Positions 10,059 through 20,600 of a DNA stretch of 64,000 nt are shown here, one piece after another (position 1 is the first letter of the stretch; every line of letters begins with the position of its first letter). A model generated the notes under the pieces. That model had not been told where the DNA came from. It ran no database searches and saw nothing but the letters and a program-made list of their open reading frames with translations. The stretch comes from Gigaspora rosea (taxonomy: Eukaryota > Glomeromycota > Glomeromycetes > Diversisporales > Gigasporaceae), in assembly GCA_003550325.1 (NCBI GenBank), contig QKWP01000130.1, positions 216,186 to 280,185 of the forward strand. The letters are read 5' to 3'. A program made the translations under genes and the position numbers.

Positions 10059-12749
10059 TTATTCATAACTATAATAATTGTCACACACCTTTGTTACCCA
10101 GCTTTTTAGACACATTACAGCACATACCGAATCTGGCCTAAGACTGCTTCTAACTTTTGTAATAGTGTGGGCTGCGATCAAAAAAGCCTGCTCACTTGGA
10201 ACACTAGTTCCTTGTAAAGATAAGTAATTTTATGCCATTTTACTAAGTGTTGGAAATTCCTTTTCAAATTTATACCACCATGCAAGTGGGTTTCCTTCTG
10301 GAGCAAGCAGCTGAGCTAAGTATCGTTCTAATTCATTTTCTACCAGTATACCACTTTCTTGTTGTAAGAGTAATTCGAAAAATAATCCTGATTCTTTATT
10401 TTTTGGTCTTCTTTTCCTGTATCCGTAACCATATTTGAAGAAGTTTCTCTATAGTTTAACATAAGCTCACATAATGTATTTATAGCAGCTGTTCGTGCTT
10501 CATATGTTAAAAAGGTTATTAGTTTTGAATGTGGGTCAAGTAAAGTAGGTAACGTAGTTGAGTGTTCAATAATCTCCCAATATTCTTCCAACTTATGCAT
10601 AATAGATTGTGCCATATAACATTCATCTTCTCTGTGATTTGAAAGGTATTGATCAAGATGACGTTGAAGTCCAATGAATACAAGTCGAACATCACTAATA
10701 GTTGGATATGAGCTAGTAGACAATGTTATCCTATATCCACTTCTTCAAAGATATTAGGTAACTAGAGTGATCTTAGATAGTGAACACTTTGTGTAACTTC
10801 AAACTTTGTTACTGTGGTATATCTAAGTCAGTATGGCATTTTTAAGAAAACTAAACCAAGAAGATTTAAGGCAATTTGCAATTACGAAAGAGGCTACAAT
10901 TAGAAGTATATGAGGATACTAATAACTGTTTGATTTGTGTAGTTAATAGTTGTTTTTATTATTGAAAGAGTATGAAGACTCGATGTTGAACTTGGGGTCC
11001 ACATCGGCCACTTTTATACTTTTTGAAATTTTACAAATGTAATGGTCAATATCTTTTACATGTGTAATATATACTACAACTACTATTAATAAAATATATA
11101 GTATAACTAGTATATATATAATATATGTAATAAATAATATATATGTGATAAATAAAATATCTAGAATATATGCTATAAATATGACATCTTTTAGATATGT
11201 CAGATCTACGATTTTTGCCCGCAGCAATCTCCTAGCCAATCAGATTGCTGATCTATTAATAAGTATAGGAGTAAATGTTTGACAACTCATATCTTGACAA
11301 CCAGAGGTCGTACAGGGACGTACTATAGCTCATTCAAACCGTCTCAGCGAGCTGAGTCGAATGGCAGTGGTTTCATCGAATTCGAATCACTGGTTCAAAA
11401 GTTAGGCCCGTTTTTGTGATGTTTTATAGGTCAACAACAACGATAATGTTGCCTGGTAGATTGGTTCAAGAAAGTTTAGCATTGCATTTACTTGTTCCCA
11501 TTCTCTTTCATCAAGCCATAAGATTTCAAGTTGTCTTTTATTTTTTGCAACCAAATAATCTAACATTTCTTTCATTTTACTAAATTTTTGTAACATAAGG
11601 AACGTACTGTTCCAGCGGGTATCGATCAAGTTCTGGTTTTAGATATTTGACTTCTTGTATAACACAAATATTTTGTAATGCATCATATAATAATTGAGAA
11701 TGGCATATTTTTTTTACAAAGTCTCTGACTTTCTCAATAATTGATGTTTCAAGTTGCATACCGTGTTTTACGACTATGTTCAAATTATAAGCAGCACACC
11801 TATAGTGCATAAATTCACTATTTTCTACCAAAGAAAGGGCTGTTTGTAGTTTGCGCTCTGCAACAATTATACTGGCATCATTATCAGTAGTAAGCCCACA
11901 GATCTTTTGCGTAATTTTAAACTCATTAAGCAATATTAAAAGAAGATCTTTAGTATGTGTTCCATAATGATAGTCTGGATAATGAATTAAGTCTATAAGA
12001 AAATTGCATGCCTCCCACTTATTATCAATGTAGTGTAAAGTTACTCCAAGACATGCTTGATTAGATATAGAGGTCCATACGTCACATGTAATCGAGATCT
12101 TAGAGTTAACATTTTGAAGTAATTCCATAATTTTTTCACGTGCAGCTTCAAATTGATTTAAAATTTCATTACGTAATATTTGTCAGCAAAGAATGCTGTA
12201 GTGTGGATCAAGAACACCAATCATTTCCTTGAAGTATTTATTATCTACAATAGAAAAGGATAACTGGCAGCATGTAATTAAATCGACAATCTTTTTAGTT
12301 ATTTCATCTGTCCGCTTTGATTCTTTTGATGTATATGGTTTAGTACTGAATCGTAAGAGAGTTTGATGCTTCAAAGAAATATTTTTATGATGCTTGTTAT
12401 TAAGATGTATTGCTAATGTCCCAGTTGTGTTTCCCAGTTTCCATTTCTGCTTGCAAATGCTGCAAATTATCACAGTTACTTCATCATTATCATTTTTTTC
12501 TTCAGTAAAAAACTCCCATATGGTAGATGTACGTTGTTCAGTTCATCTCGAATTATTATGATCAGCATTATTATTCGAACTGATAGTAGAATCTGCGTCT
12601 TCACTATCTGCAAGATGTTCATTTTCACTATTACCCAAATCATTGCTATAATTGATATCTATATTATCAGCAATAAAGCTGGTATCCTCTTCAATAGGCT
12701 CAGTAGCAAGGTTTGTATTTTCGCTATTTTCTGTGGTATTGTCAGACAT
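10059..12749 (-). pseudogene. hAT transposase (BED finger) pseudogene
   Basis: Order from the start at 12749: an acidic Ser/Asn/Glu-rich N-terminus, a BED zinc finger (CSICKQKW then HLNNKHH), the RNase H-like core (ITCDVWTS, CGLTTDNDAS, then RWNSTFLML) and the C-terminal dimerisation domain (NPLAWW, FPTLSKMA, SVPSEQAF) ending at 10059. Damage: two in-frame TGA codons (12543-12545 and about 12183) in an otherwise single frame from 12749 to 11580; a frameshift near 11610 just before RWNST; a 0.7-kb insertion at about 10730-11440; a frameshift near 10345; and a TAA in the dimerisation domain after FPTLSKMA. It is the transposase of the surrounding 8025-13921 element and cannot be active. Confidence 0.9.
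10730..11440. mobile_element. Insertion in hAT transposase, about 0.7 kb
   Basis: The conserved protein stretch before and after (FLEPIYQATL, then STSSYPTISD) is split here. ACAATGTT and ATAATGTT flank the insertion, a possible 8-bp duplication with one change. No clear TIRs. The inside is AT-rich with runs of ATATATAATATATG; a small open frame at 10943-11239 looks like chance. Confidence 0.55.
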
Positions 12750-12827
12750 AGTGGTTAAATGTTTGAATTACTAAGCATACTAATTGTTCATGATATTTAA
12801 AAGAAATGTAAAAATTTTTTTATTTAT

Positions 12828-12975
12828 GGGTCAAGTTAAAATTCTATATTTGTTAATTTTACAACTATCAAAAAGGTGTGTGAATTGAGAAAAGTAAAAA
12901 AAAATTTTTTTTTTAAACTACAAGTCAAGTCAAAATTCCATATTTGTTAATTTGACAACTGTCAAAAGGTGCTTC
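12828..12975 (+). repeat. Two-copy direct repeat
   Basis: CAAGTTAAAATTCTATATTT at 12832 and CAAGTCAAAATTCCATATTT at 12928 begin about 45-bp copies that both run through TTGACAACTGTCAAAAGGTG-like sequence, 96 bp apart. Lies upstream of the transposase start. Confidence 0.6.
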
Positions 12976-13442
12976 ACAATAGTCTTGTATATAGCGAATT
13001 AAAAGTAATAATATCACATGTGTTTTTATTTGCAGAGAAGAAAACTTAAAATAAGAAAAAGGTCATGTTACGAGTTTATAAATTATAATGAAAGATATTA
13101 TACTTAAAAAAAAAAGTATTCATAATTAAAAAAAAAAGAATTGGGTTTATTTATTTATAAAAATAAAGTAAGAATCAACTTTTTTTTACATATACGTATA
13201 TAAAAATTAAACCTTTACTTTATTCATATTAAATTCATAGTAATTCTAAAAAAAAGATCATAAAAAAAAGAAAAAAAGCAGCTTAAAAATATATATATAT
13301 AGTAAATAAAGCACGTAAAAATTTTTGTGTCTCTATTTATACAATAACTTTAATGTTAATGAGATATTACAGTAACCTGTATTAAGTTTACATATACTTT
13401 TACATGAACTGGGGTTTTTTTCAATCTCGTTGCTTTACCTGA

Positions 13443-13490
13443 TTAGGGTTTTGCAAGTGCCAGTGCCTGACACTTCATCTAACCTATTGT
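13443..13490 (+). mobile_element. Fragment of GGCAC-rich hAT MITE
   Basis: TAGGGTTTTGCAAGTGCC followed by AGTGCCTGACAC resembles the left end of the complete element at 19795-20055 (TAGGGTTCTGCAAATGCC). Only the left end is recognisable here. Confidence 0.45.
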
Positions 13491-13929
13491 TTGGACGTAC
13501 ATACATATGTATATTAAATTAAAATTTATTATGATTCAAAATTCCGTTTATATAATTAAATACCTCATGCTCATTCTTTTCAATTCTAATAACTACTAAC
13601 ATTACTTATTTTTTATAGAATTTTTACACGAGAGAAAGAATATCATGATTACTATATACTTAATCTTGTTTTTTTATAAGTGGCAGTTTTTTTTTAATTA
13701 TTTATATAATATTTACTCCGGTGTATAAACTACTTTACAGTTAATATAATAGTAGCTCCGGAGTATAAACTATTTTATATTAATAGTATTACTCTAGAGT
13801 GATTTACTTCTTTTAGGTATATCTTAATAAGCCGGGGTGGAGTGCTGCCTAAATCACACTGGTATGGAGTGGCTTATACTCCTAAGTTACTCTGGAGTAT
13901 TATACACCATTAACATCCCTACCCAACTC

Positions 13930-14508
13930 TCGCGTAATTTCAAATGGATTGATGAATCAAGCACGTCCTTGTAAAGAAATGCATAGCCATTCCTTCAAGA
14001 CTATTACAATAAAATTAGTTCAAATTTTGGATATCTTGTGGAAATGCAAATGTTATTGATAAGTATAGAGGGAAGAAGGAATGAATTTGGTAAAATTCAT
14101 CGTAGTAACAATAGGATTGTTGGCAAACAAAGGTGAGAATAGTTTGTAAACGATTATGGAGTGATGGGTTTAGATCTAAAAAGTTCGATCTGACGTATTT
14201 TTTTTTTTAAATTGTTATAAATAAGATTAATTTTTGACCTTCGTGTAGATGTATGTGACTTGTCCGATAATAAATAATCAAATTTGGTTTTTGTTTCTCG
14301 TTAAGTAATTAAACTGTTACTATATTCTATTTCCAGCAGTATGCCTAGTATGCATTAACCTTGTCAAATCGTACTGCCTCTCAATATTGGGTATACTATG
14401 TGGTGGTGTTCGTTTTTGGTGGTGATTGAGTAGTCCGTGTCATTGCCCAGCTGTCGTCACAATATTGAAATAATTGATTTATGGATACTTTGACAACCAA
14501 AGATTCAG
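13930..14508. other. Spacer
   Basis: No gene, RNA or repeat structure that I can support. Confidence 0.4.
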
Positions 14509-14510
14509 TG

Positions 14511-14710
14511 TATATGTCGTGTGTCAGATCGATTCTTGCGTCAGATGAGACCCGGCCTAAATTAGATTAGGGTTAGGGTAAAATTACGGTAAAGTTAGGA
14601 GTTAGTTTAGGCCAGTTGTTGCCGATCATTTAATGCTGGTCAACTGATAGTCATCTGACGTGTGTCAGATTCAATCTGACGCAAAAATCGATCTGACGCA
14701 CAACATATAT
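14511..14710. mobile_element. MITE with GTCAGAT TIRs and central TTAGGG
   Basis: Terminal inverted repeats pair TATATGTCGTGTGTCAGATC (14511) with the complement of TATGTTGTGCGTCAGATCGA at the right end; TA flanks both sides, as expected for Tc1/mariner-like MITEs. Internal GTCAGAT repeats and a TTAGGGTTAGGGTAA tract at 14569 are present. Confidence 0.7.
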
Positions 14711-14879
14711 AATGGAAATGGGAGTATTGTTGATCATATGGGCCAATTTTTACTGATTTATGTGATATTTTCAAATGATCTCCCTGATTTGTATGACATA
14801 ATTTGCTAATCACACCAATCAGATTTATTTATGTGATAATTAATTTTGTTTTTTTTTTGTTTTTTTAACTTGAATATAA

Positions 14880-14936
14880 GTTCACCATGAGTCTACCATG
14901 AGTTCACCATGAGTTCACCATGAGTTCACCATGAGT
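14880..14936 (+). repeat. 11-bp tandem repeat
   Basis: Five near-identical units of TTCACCATGAG. Short and non-coding. Confidence 0.85.
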
Positions 14937-16195
14937 TTTTGTAGGTTAGAAAATTCTTCAACATTAGTTAGAAATGTTTACATGACTTTAAAAACAATTT
15001 TTACGTATTTACTGTGACCTTTGTTTAGACGAGAATCTTAAATTTTAAGAACTTCGTTGAAAGATCATTTTTATTGAACTACCCAAAAACACTATTATAT
15101 ACTGTAGACCATTAACAAATAAAGGTAACAAGAAGCGTTTTTTGTTAAAAACTGTTTTTTATTAGATTTTCAACAAACTGTTTGTATGAATAACGTTATA
15201 ATACAGTTGACTGATGAAATATTTACTGATATGTTCTTTAGGGATACGAAAGCTTAGTTCATGTATTTGAGACGAGTATAACGTTGTTAATGCAGTAATG
15301 GGTTTAATGCTTGAATAGGTTTGGTGCTTGTACTGTATAGTACATAGTACGTAGCATGTTTGGGCCAACTAATTGTACCATAATAAAAGTTTTATGTCAG
15401 AGTGTACAATCGGTTTGGATATAGTAATAAATACTATTTTTTCTACACTTCGCTTTATGTAATTTTTTTGTGTGTTTACAATTTTTTATTTTTTTCTTGC
15501 GGGTTTTGTTTTTTATCTTTCTACTGTAATTATTGCAGTATCGTAAAGTGATGAAATTTAAAAAATTAATCAATTTGATTGGTTAACAATCACATGTAGA
15601 TCTACAATTAGAGATATCACATTTTTATATCACTCAAATCAGTCAAAATCAGCACATATGTAGAGGAAGGGGTATGTTTAAGATATCGATATTAGATTTT
15701 CTACGAAAATATGTATGAGAATTTCATGATTTTAAGACATTTTGAATAGCATATTCTTTTTTAGATATCTTTTAAAGATTGAACACAACCTATTATTTGT
15801 CTTTATATATGGGCAAAAAAAGAAGAACTAATTTTTTTATTTTTTTAAAAGATCCAGATTTCACTATCATCCGACTTCACTATATTCGATTTCACATCAT
15901 CCGACAAAAATTATAACATACACCTATGGTGATTAACACCATATGGGTTACGTTTTTTTTTTACTGATATAGTTTTTTTGTAAGTTAATTTTTTTTCTTC
16001 GTTTTTTCACGTAGTCGCTTCGTTGTCGGTGTCGTTGTGCGTTGGTGCCGTCGCATACTGGTGTCGTCGTTTATCGGTATTGCAGTCTTTAGGTGGTTCC
16101 TTAGTTTTCACTGGATTTTGTTGTTTGTTGTTATTAATTCTCACTTTGTTATGTCTTTACTAAAGACAATTTTTTCGTCACATTTTTGGTGGCTG
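14937..16195. other. Gene-poor stretch
   Basis: No supported gene. T-rich with several poly-T runs; 15860-15910 holds repeated TTTCACTATCATCCGAC-like motifs. From about 16000 the top strand becomes G/T-rich with GTCGTCG/GTTGTCG motifs. Confidence 0.4.
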
Positions 16196-16197
16196 TT

Positions 16198-16285
16198 GGT
16201 ACTAGAAGTTCTTTTGCTATACTTTTTTACTAGAAGTTCTTTTGCTATAACTTTTTTACTAGAAGTTCTTTTGCTATAACTTTTT
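16198..16285 (+). repeat. 30-bp tandem repeat, three units
   Basis: ACTAGAAGTTCTTTTGCTAT occurs at 16200, 16230 and 16259, each followed by AACTTTTTT-like spacer. Copies are almost identical, so expansion is recent. Confidence 0.8.
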
Positions 16286-17017
16286 TTTGTAGGGTTTCGT
16301 CGTTTGTTGTATTGGTGTTTCGCTTTATTATATTTTTTTCGTTACCTGCTGGCAGTGTTGGTGCCGCTTGTTCTTTGGAGTGATGATTTTGCTGGGTTTC
16401 GTCGCTTGATAGTTGTGTTTTGCGTTTCTTTCACTATTCTATTTATTTCGTGTATTTATTGTAGTATCGATTGTAAGTTGTAGTGGGTCTTTAACATCTG
16501 ACAGTGGTGATTTGTCGTGTTAGTAATAGTAAGTTTTTCTTGTAGTTTAGGGTTAGGGTAAAATAAATGATTAGGACAAAATAATGGGGAAGTTATGGTT
16601 AGTATCAGATCATATGTTGGTGGTGATTGGTCTATCTTATAGGATAGAACTAGCGGTATCATTTGACGGTCCCTGCAAAAAACTTTTCCGAATTTTTCCA
16701 TAATTTCTTCATACACAGTATTTTTGTGAAAATTCCATGAAGCTGCAACATGTTTGGTAAAATCTAGATAAGTAGAATAATCTTCATGATTTTAAGGTAT
16801 ATATTCCTTGAATATGCTACATTTATGGAAAAAACATGAAATACTTTTTCATATGGGATGCATTTCCATTATATCCATAAATACGTCAATAAAAAAAAAT
16901 GAATTAAATTATGTGCATTTTAAATAAAGTCGTAAAATTATATTTGATGTGAAATTGCTATTCAATTGATGAATTTAATTGCATATTTTTTATTTTTTGT
17001 AAAAGAAATTATTGTTT

Positions 17018-17184
17018 ATGCTGTGCAATGGCTTCAAAAGTTTACTGATTATGCTGTGCAGTGGCTTCATAAGTTTACTGATTATGATGTGCAATGGCTT
17101 CAAAAGTTTACTGATTATGCTGTGCAATGGTTTATTGATTATGCTGTGCAGTGGCTTCAAAAGTTTACTGAATATGCTGGTTAA
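17018..17184 (+). repeat. 33-bp minisatellite (coding potential YAVQWLQKFTD)
   Basis: About five units of TATGCTGTGCAATGGCTTCA plus AAAGTTTACTGAT. In one frame (open 16966-17184) each unit would read YAVQWLQKFTD, an 11-residue repeat, but the open frame lacks a convincing start or partner exon. Degraded copies continue to about 17470. It lies directly upstream of the micro-exon gene. Confidence 0.75.
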
Positions 17185-17605
17185 TAGTTCAAAAAAAAAA
17201 AAAGAAGCCTATTGTTTGTGAATTAAGTTAATGGCCTCTACATAGTTAGATTTTTAAGTTCAAGGGGTTTTTAGATCACCTTTTTATGACATAACTAAGC
17301 TTCATAACAATTTATAAATTAGAAAAAATTTAATCTAATATGATATATCTCATGTGAAATCAATATTTCAGTTTATTATTGTTTATGCTGAGTAATGGCT
17401 TCAAAAGTTTATTAATTAACTTATACAGAATGTGGCTTCAAAAATAGGCTTTTTGCTTGTGCCTGAGTAAAGACAAGCTAATACTGTAATAGTGGCTTTG
17501 AAAATGTATTATTATATAATTGCAAGCTTCTTTACTTGTTAATCAATATTTTCTTTTGTTTTTTAAAAAAGAAAATATAATACTAACAACTATCTTATCA
17601 TAAAA

Positions 17606-20600
17606 ATGCAATTTGTAAAAGTTTTCGCAATCTTGATGCTAATTATCCAATTGACGATTATTAACTCTTCCTGGGCGTTTGAAAAACGAGGTATTAAATA
17701 TAAAAACTAATTATTATTAAATAGTACTATTTTCTTGAAAATAAATCAATAAATGAATTTTGTATTTTTTTATTTTATTTTTATTTTTTTTTTAGTTTGG
17801 CTTCGTCGTTCTGATGCAATCAGAAAAAGAGATGGTATTGAATTAGCAATTATATTAATTCATTAATAAATTAGACGCTTTTTAATAAAACTCTCTAATT
17901 TTTTATATGTAAATTTAATCACTAGAACGTGAGTATAAACAATTTATAAACTACCAGCTTTATAATAATATATATACTATTAAATATATAAATATTTATA
18001 TATGTAAATTAAATCATTAGAAGGTGAGTATAAGACTATTTTATAAACTAAAAACTTTATAGTAATCTATATAGTATTAATTTATAAAACGCTAATTATT
18101 TATTTATCAATTAAATTATTAGATTGTAAGTATAAGACTATTTTATAAATTAAAAGCTTTATAATGATCCATTACGTGTGAAATAAAAACATCTCTAATA
18201 TGTATATGTAAATTAAATTATTAGGTCGTGAGTATAAGATTATTTTATAAATTAAACCTTACAATAATCTGCTGTATTAGTAAATAGCACATCTTTAATT
18301 ATTTATATGCAAATAAATTATTAGCTAGTGAGTATATGATTTTTATAATTTATATACTTCATAATAATCTATTATGAGATAAAATGAAATCTTTACAATA
18401 ATTTAAAATAAAAATTCTAATTATTTATACATAAATTACTAGATGGTGAGTATAAGACTATTTTATGAATTAAAAATTTGTAATTATTATGAACTATTAA
18501 ATAAACATTAAATTACTAGGTGGTAAGTATAAGATTAATTTATTAATTAAAAACTTTATAATAAATTATTAATAAAGCATCCTAATTTTTATATGTAATC
18601 AATTTATTAGAAAGTAAGTAAAAAACTAATTGTTGCAGCTGATGCTGAAAACGGTTGATGCTGAAATTTTGACCTAATTTGATATGAAATTTTAAAATTT
18701 TTTTGTGGTGATTTTTCGTTTTTGTCTTATAGGGTTAGGGTGAGCTTTGGGAGTACATTTGATATTTAAAGAGTATTTGTGGATTTTAGCAGGGCTTATA
18801 GTTTCAAATCGAGATCCCAAATTTCAGCATCAGCCGTTTTCAGCATCAGCTGCGACACTAATTTATAAATTGAATTTTTAATATAATTATTATTATTAAA
18901 TGATACATCTCTAATTATTATATGGCAACTAAATTATTAGTGTGTGAGTAAAAGGCTTTGATAAAAAAAAACATCTATACCCTAAAATAATTTACTTCAA
19001 CAATCAATTATCTTTACTATATAAATGTCTAACTTTTATCAAGTAAATTAATATTTATCTATTAAACAAAGATGTTTAGGAGATCAAAAATTACAAAAAA
19101 TTTGAAAATTCCATCCATAATGAAAACGGTTATTAACATTTATGCATTTTATGATCGTCGACAAATTAAATTCGCTGAATGTAAAAAATAAAATAATAAT
19201 AATAATGATAATAATAAATAGTTATTCTATTTAGATGAAATTTCAAAAGATATGCATTTTGATCTCTTAAACAGCCTTACTTAATAGACAAAAGTCTATT
19301 TACTTGGTAAAAATTTAATTTTTATATATGAATAAACTGTCTCTAACTATTTATATCATATTGAATTCTTAGGTTGTGAGTATAAGACAGTTTTATAAAT
19401 TAAAAATTATGTAATCCTATTATTAACTAAAAGAACTTTAATTACTAGACAGTGAGTATAAGACTATTTTATAAGTTAAAAACTTAAAATAATTTATAGA
19501 TTAAAATACATATTAATTATTTATATACAAATTAAATTATTAGATTGTGAGTATAAACCTATTTTATAGATTAAAAATTTATAATAATTTATTCAAATTA
19601 TTTAAAAAAAAATAATTTTAACCACCATATGCAAATCTAATAATTAGGCCGTGAGTAAATTGCGATTATTCGTACTTTTTATTGCTACTTGTACCTTCTC
19701 TATATAAAGATTATAGAATTTTTTCTACATAAAGTTTTATAGAATTTTATACTGTTATATGAATTTAATATTACATTTTTTACATAGTTATAGATAGGGT
19801 TCTGCAAATGCCCATGCCCGGCACATTGGCACAAGCCGGACACTAGTGCTTATACCCATGCCTGTGCCTATAGGCACAAAGTGCCAGGCAATATTAAAGG
19901 CATTGGCACAAAATGCTTGGCAAAAGATGCCGGGCACAATTGCCAAGCACAATTAAATAATAAATATCAATTCTGTGCCTGTGCCCATGCACATGCCAAG
20001 TTTTTTATGCCCGTGCCTAGATTTTTTTGTTGGGCACAGGCACTGCAGACCCCTAGTTATAGATTATTTTGCAAATAGATTTTATTTACTAGCACACGAT
20101 TCACGATTAGGTTACAGTAATTATAATTAGTTAAACAATTTTTTATATGGATAGAGGTACTAATAGCAATTTTTATAATTTATTATCGTAACATTTCTAA
20201 TAATTGTATGCAAATTAACTTACTAGATTGTAAGTAAAAATTAACTTATAAAATAAAAACTTTACATTATTCTATTATTAAATGTGAGCGAAAGCTAAAA
20301 TTGGCTGAAACTAAAATTTTGGATCTTATAAAACATACTAAAACCACTATACTCTTTACCTAACCTTTAATTTTAATCTAATTATTATATACAGAACAAA
20401 AAAAAAATACACCCCAAAAAATTTTAAAATTTTTATAATAAAATATTTAAAATTTCAGCCTTAGCCAATTTTAGCTTTAGCTATCATATTAGATAAAAGT
20501 CTTAATTTATTTATATATAAATTAAATTACTAGACAGTAAGTATAAGGCTATATTTTATGAATTAAAAATGTATAATAATCTAATTATATATATTTGAAT

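Larger units (their letters stand above)
8025..13921 (-). mobile_element. Decayed autonomous hAT transposon, 5.9 kb
   Basis: Both boundaries can be read to the base. TIRs are TAGGGTTGTTAATGG (8025) and the complement of TAGGGATGTTAATGG (ending 13921), flanked by perfect 8-bp duplications CCCAACTC (8017-8024 and 13922-13929). Subterminal GGAGTA / TACTCCAGAG motifs are clustered at both ends (8036-8225 and 13715-13905). It contains a broken transposase gene on the minus strand and at least four later insertions or foldbacks. Confidence 0.93.

Noticed and set aside
10943-11239. 98-codon minus frame rich in Ile/Tyr
   Set aside because: Derives from ATATAT-type simple sequence inside an insertion; no domain.
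11290-11410. tRNA-like or SINE-like boxes (GGTTTGAAT, TTCGAATTCGAATC)
   Set aside because: No cloverleaf can be drawn and box spacing is wrong.
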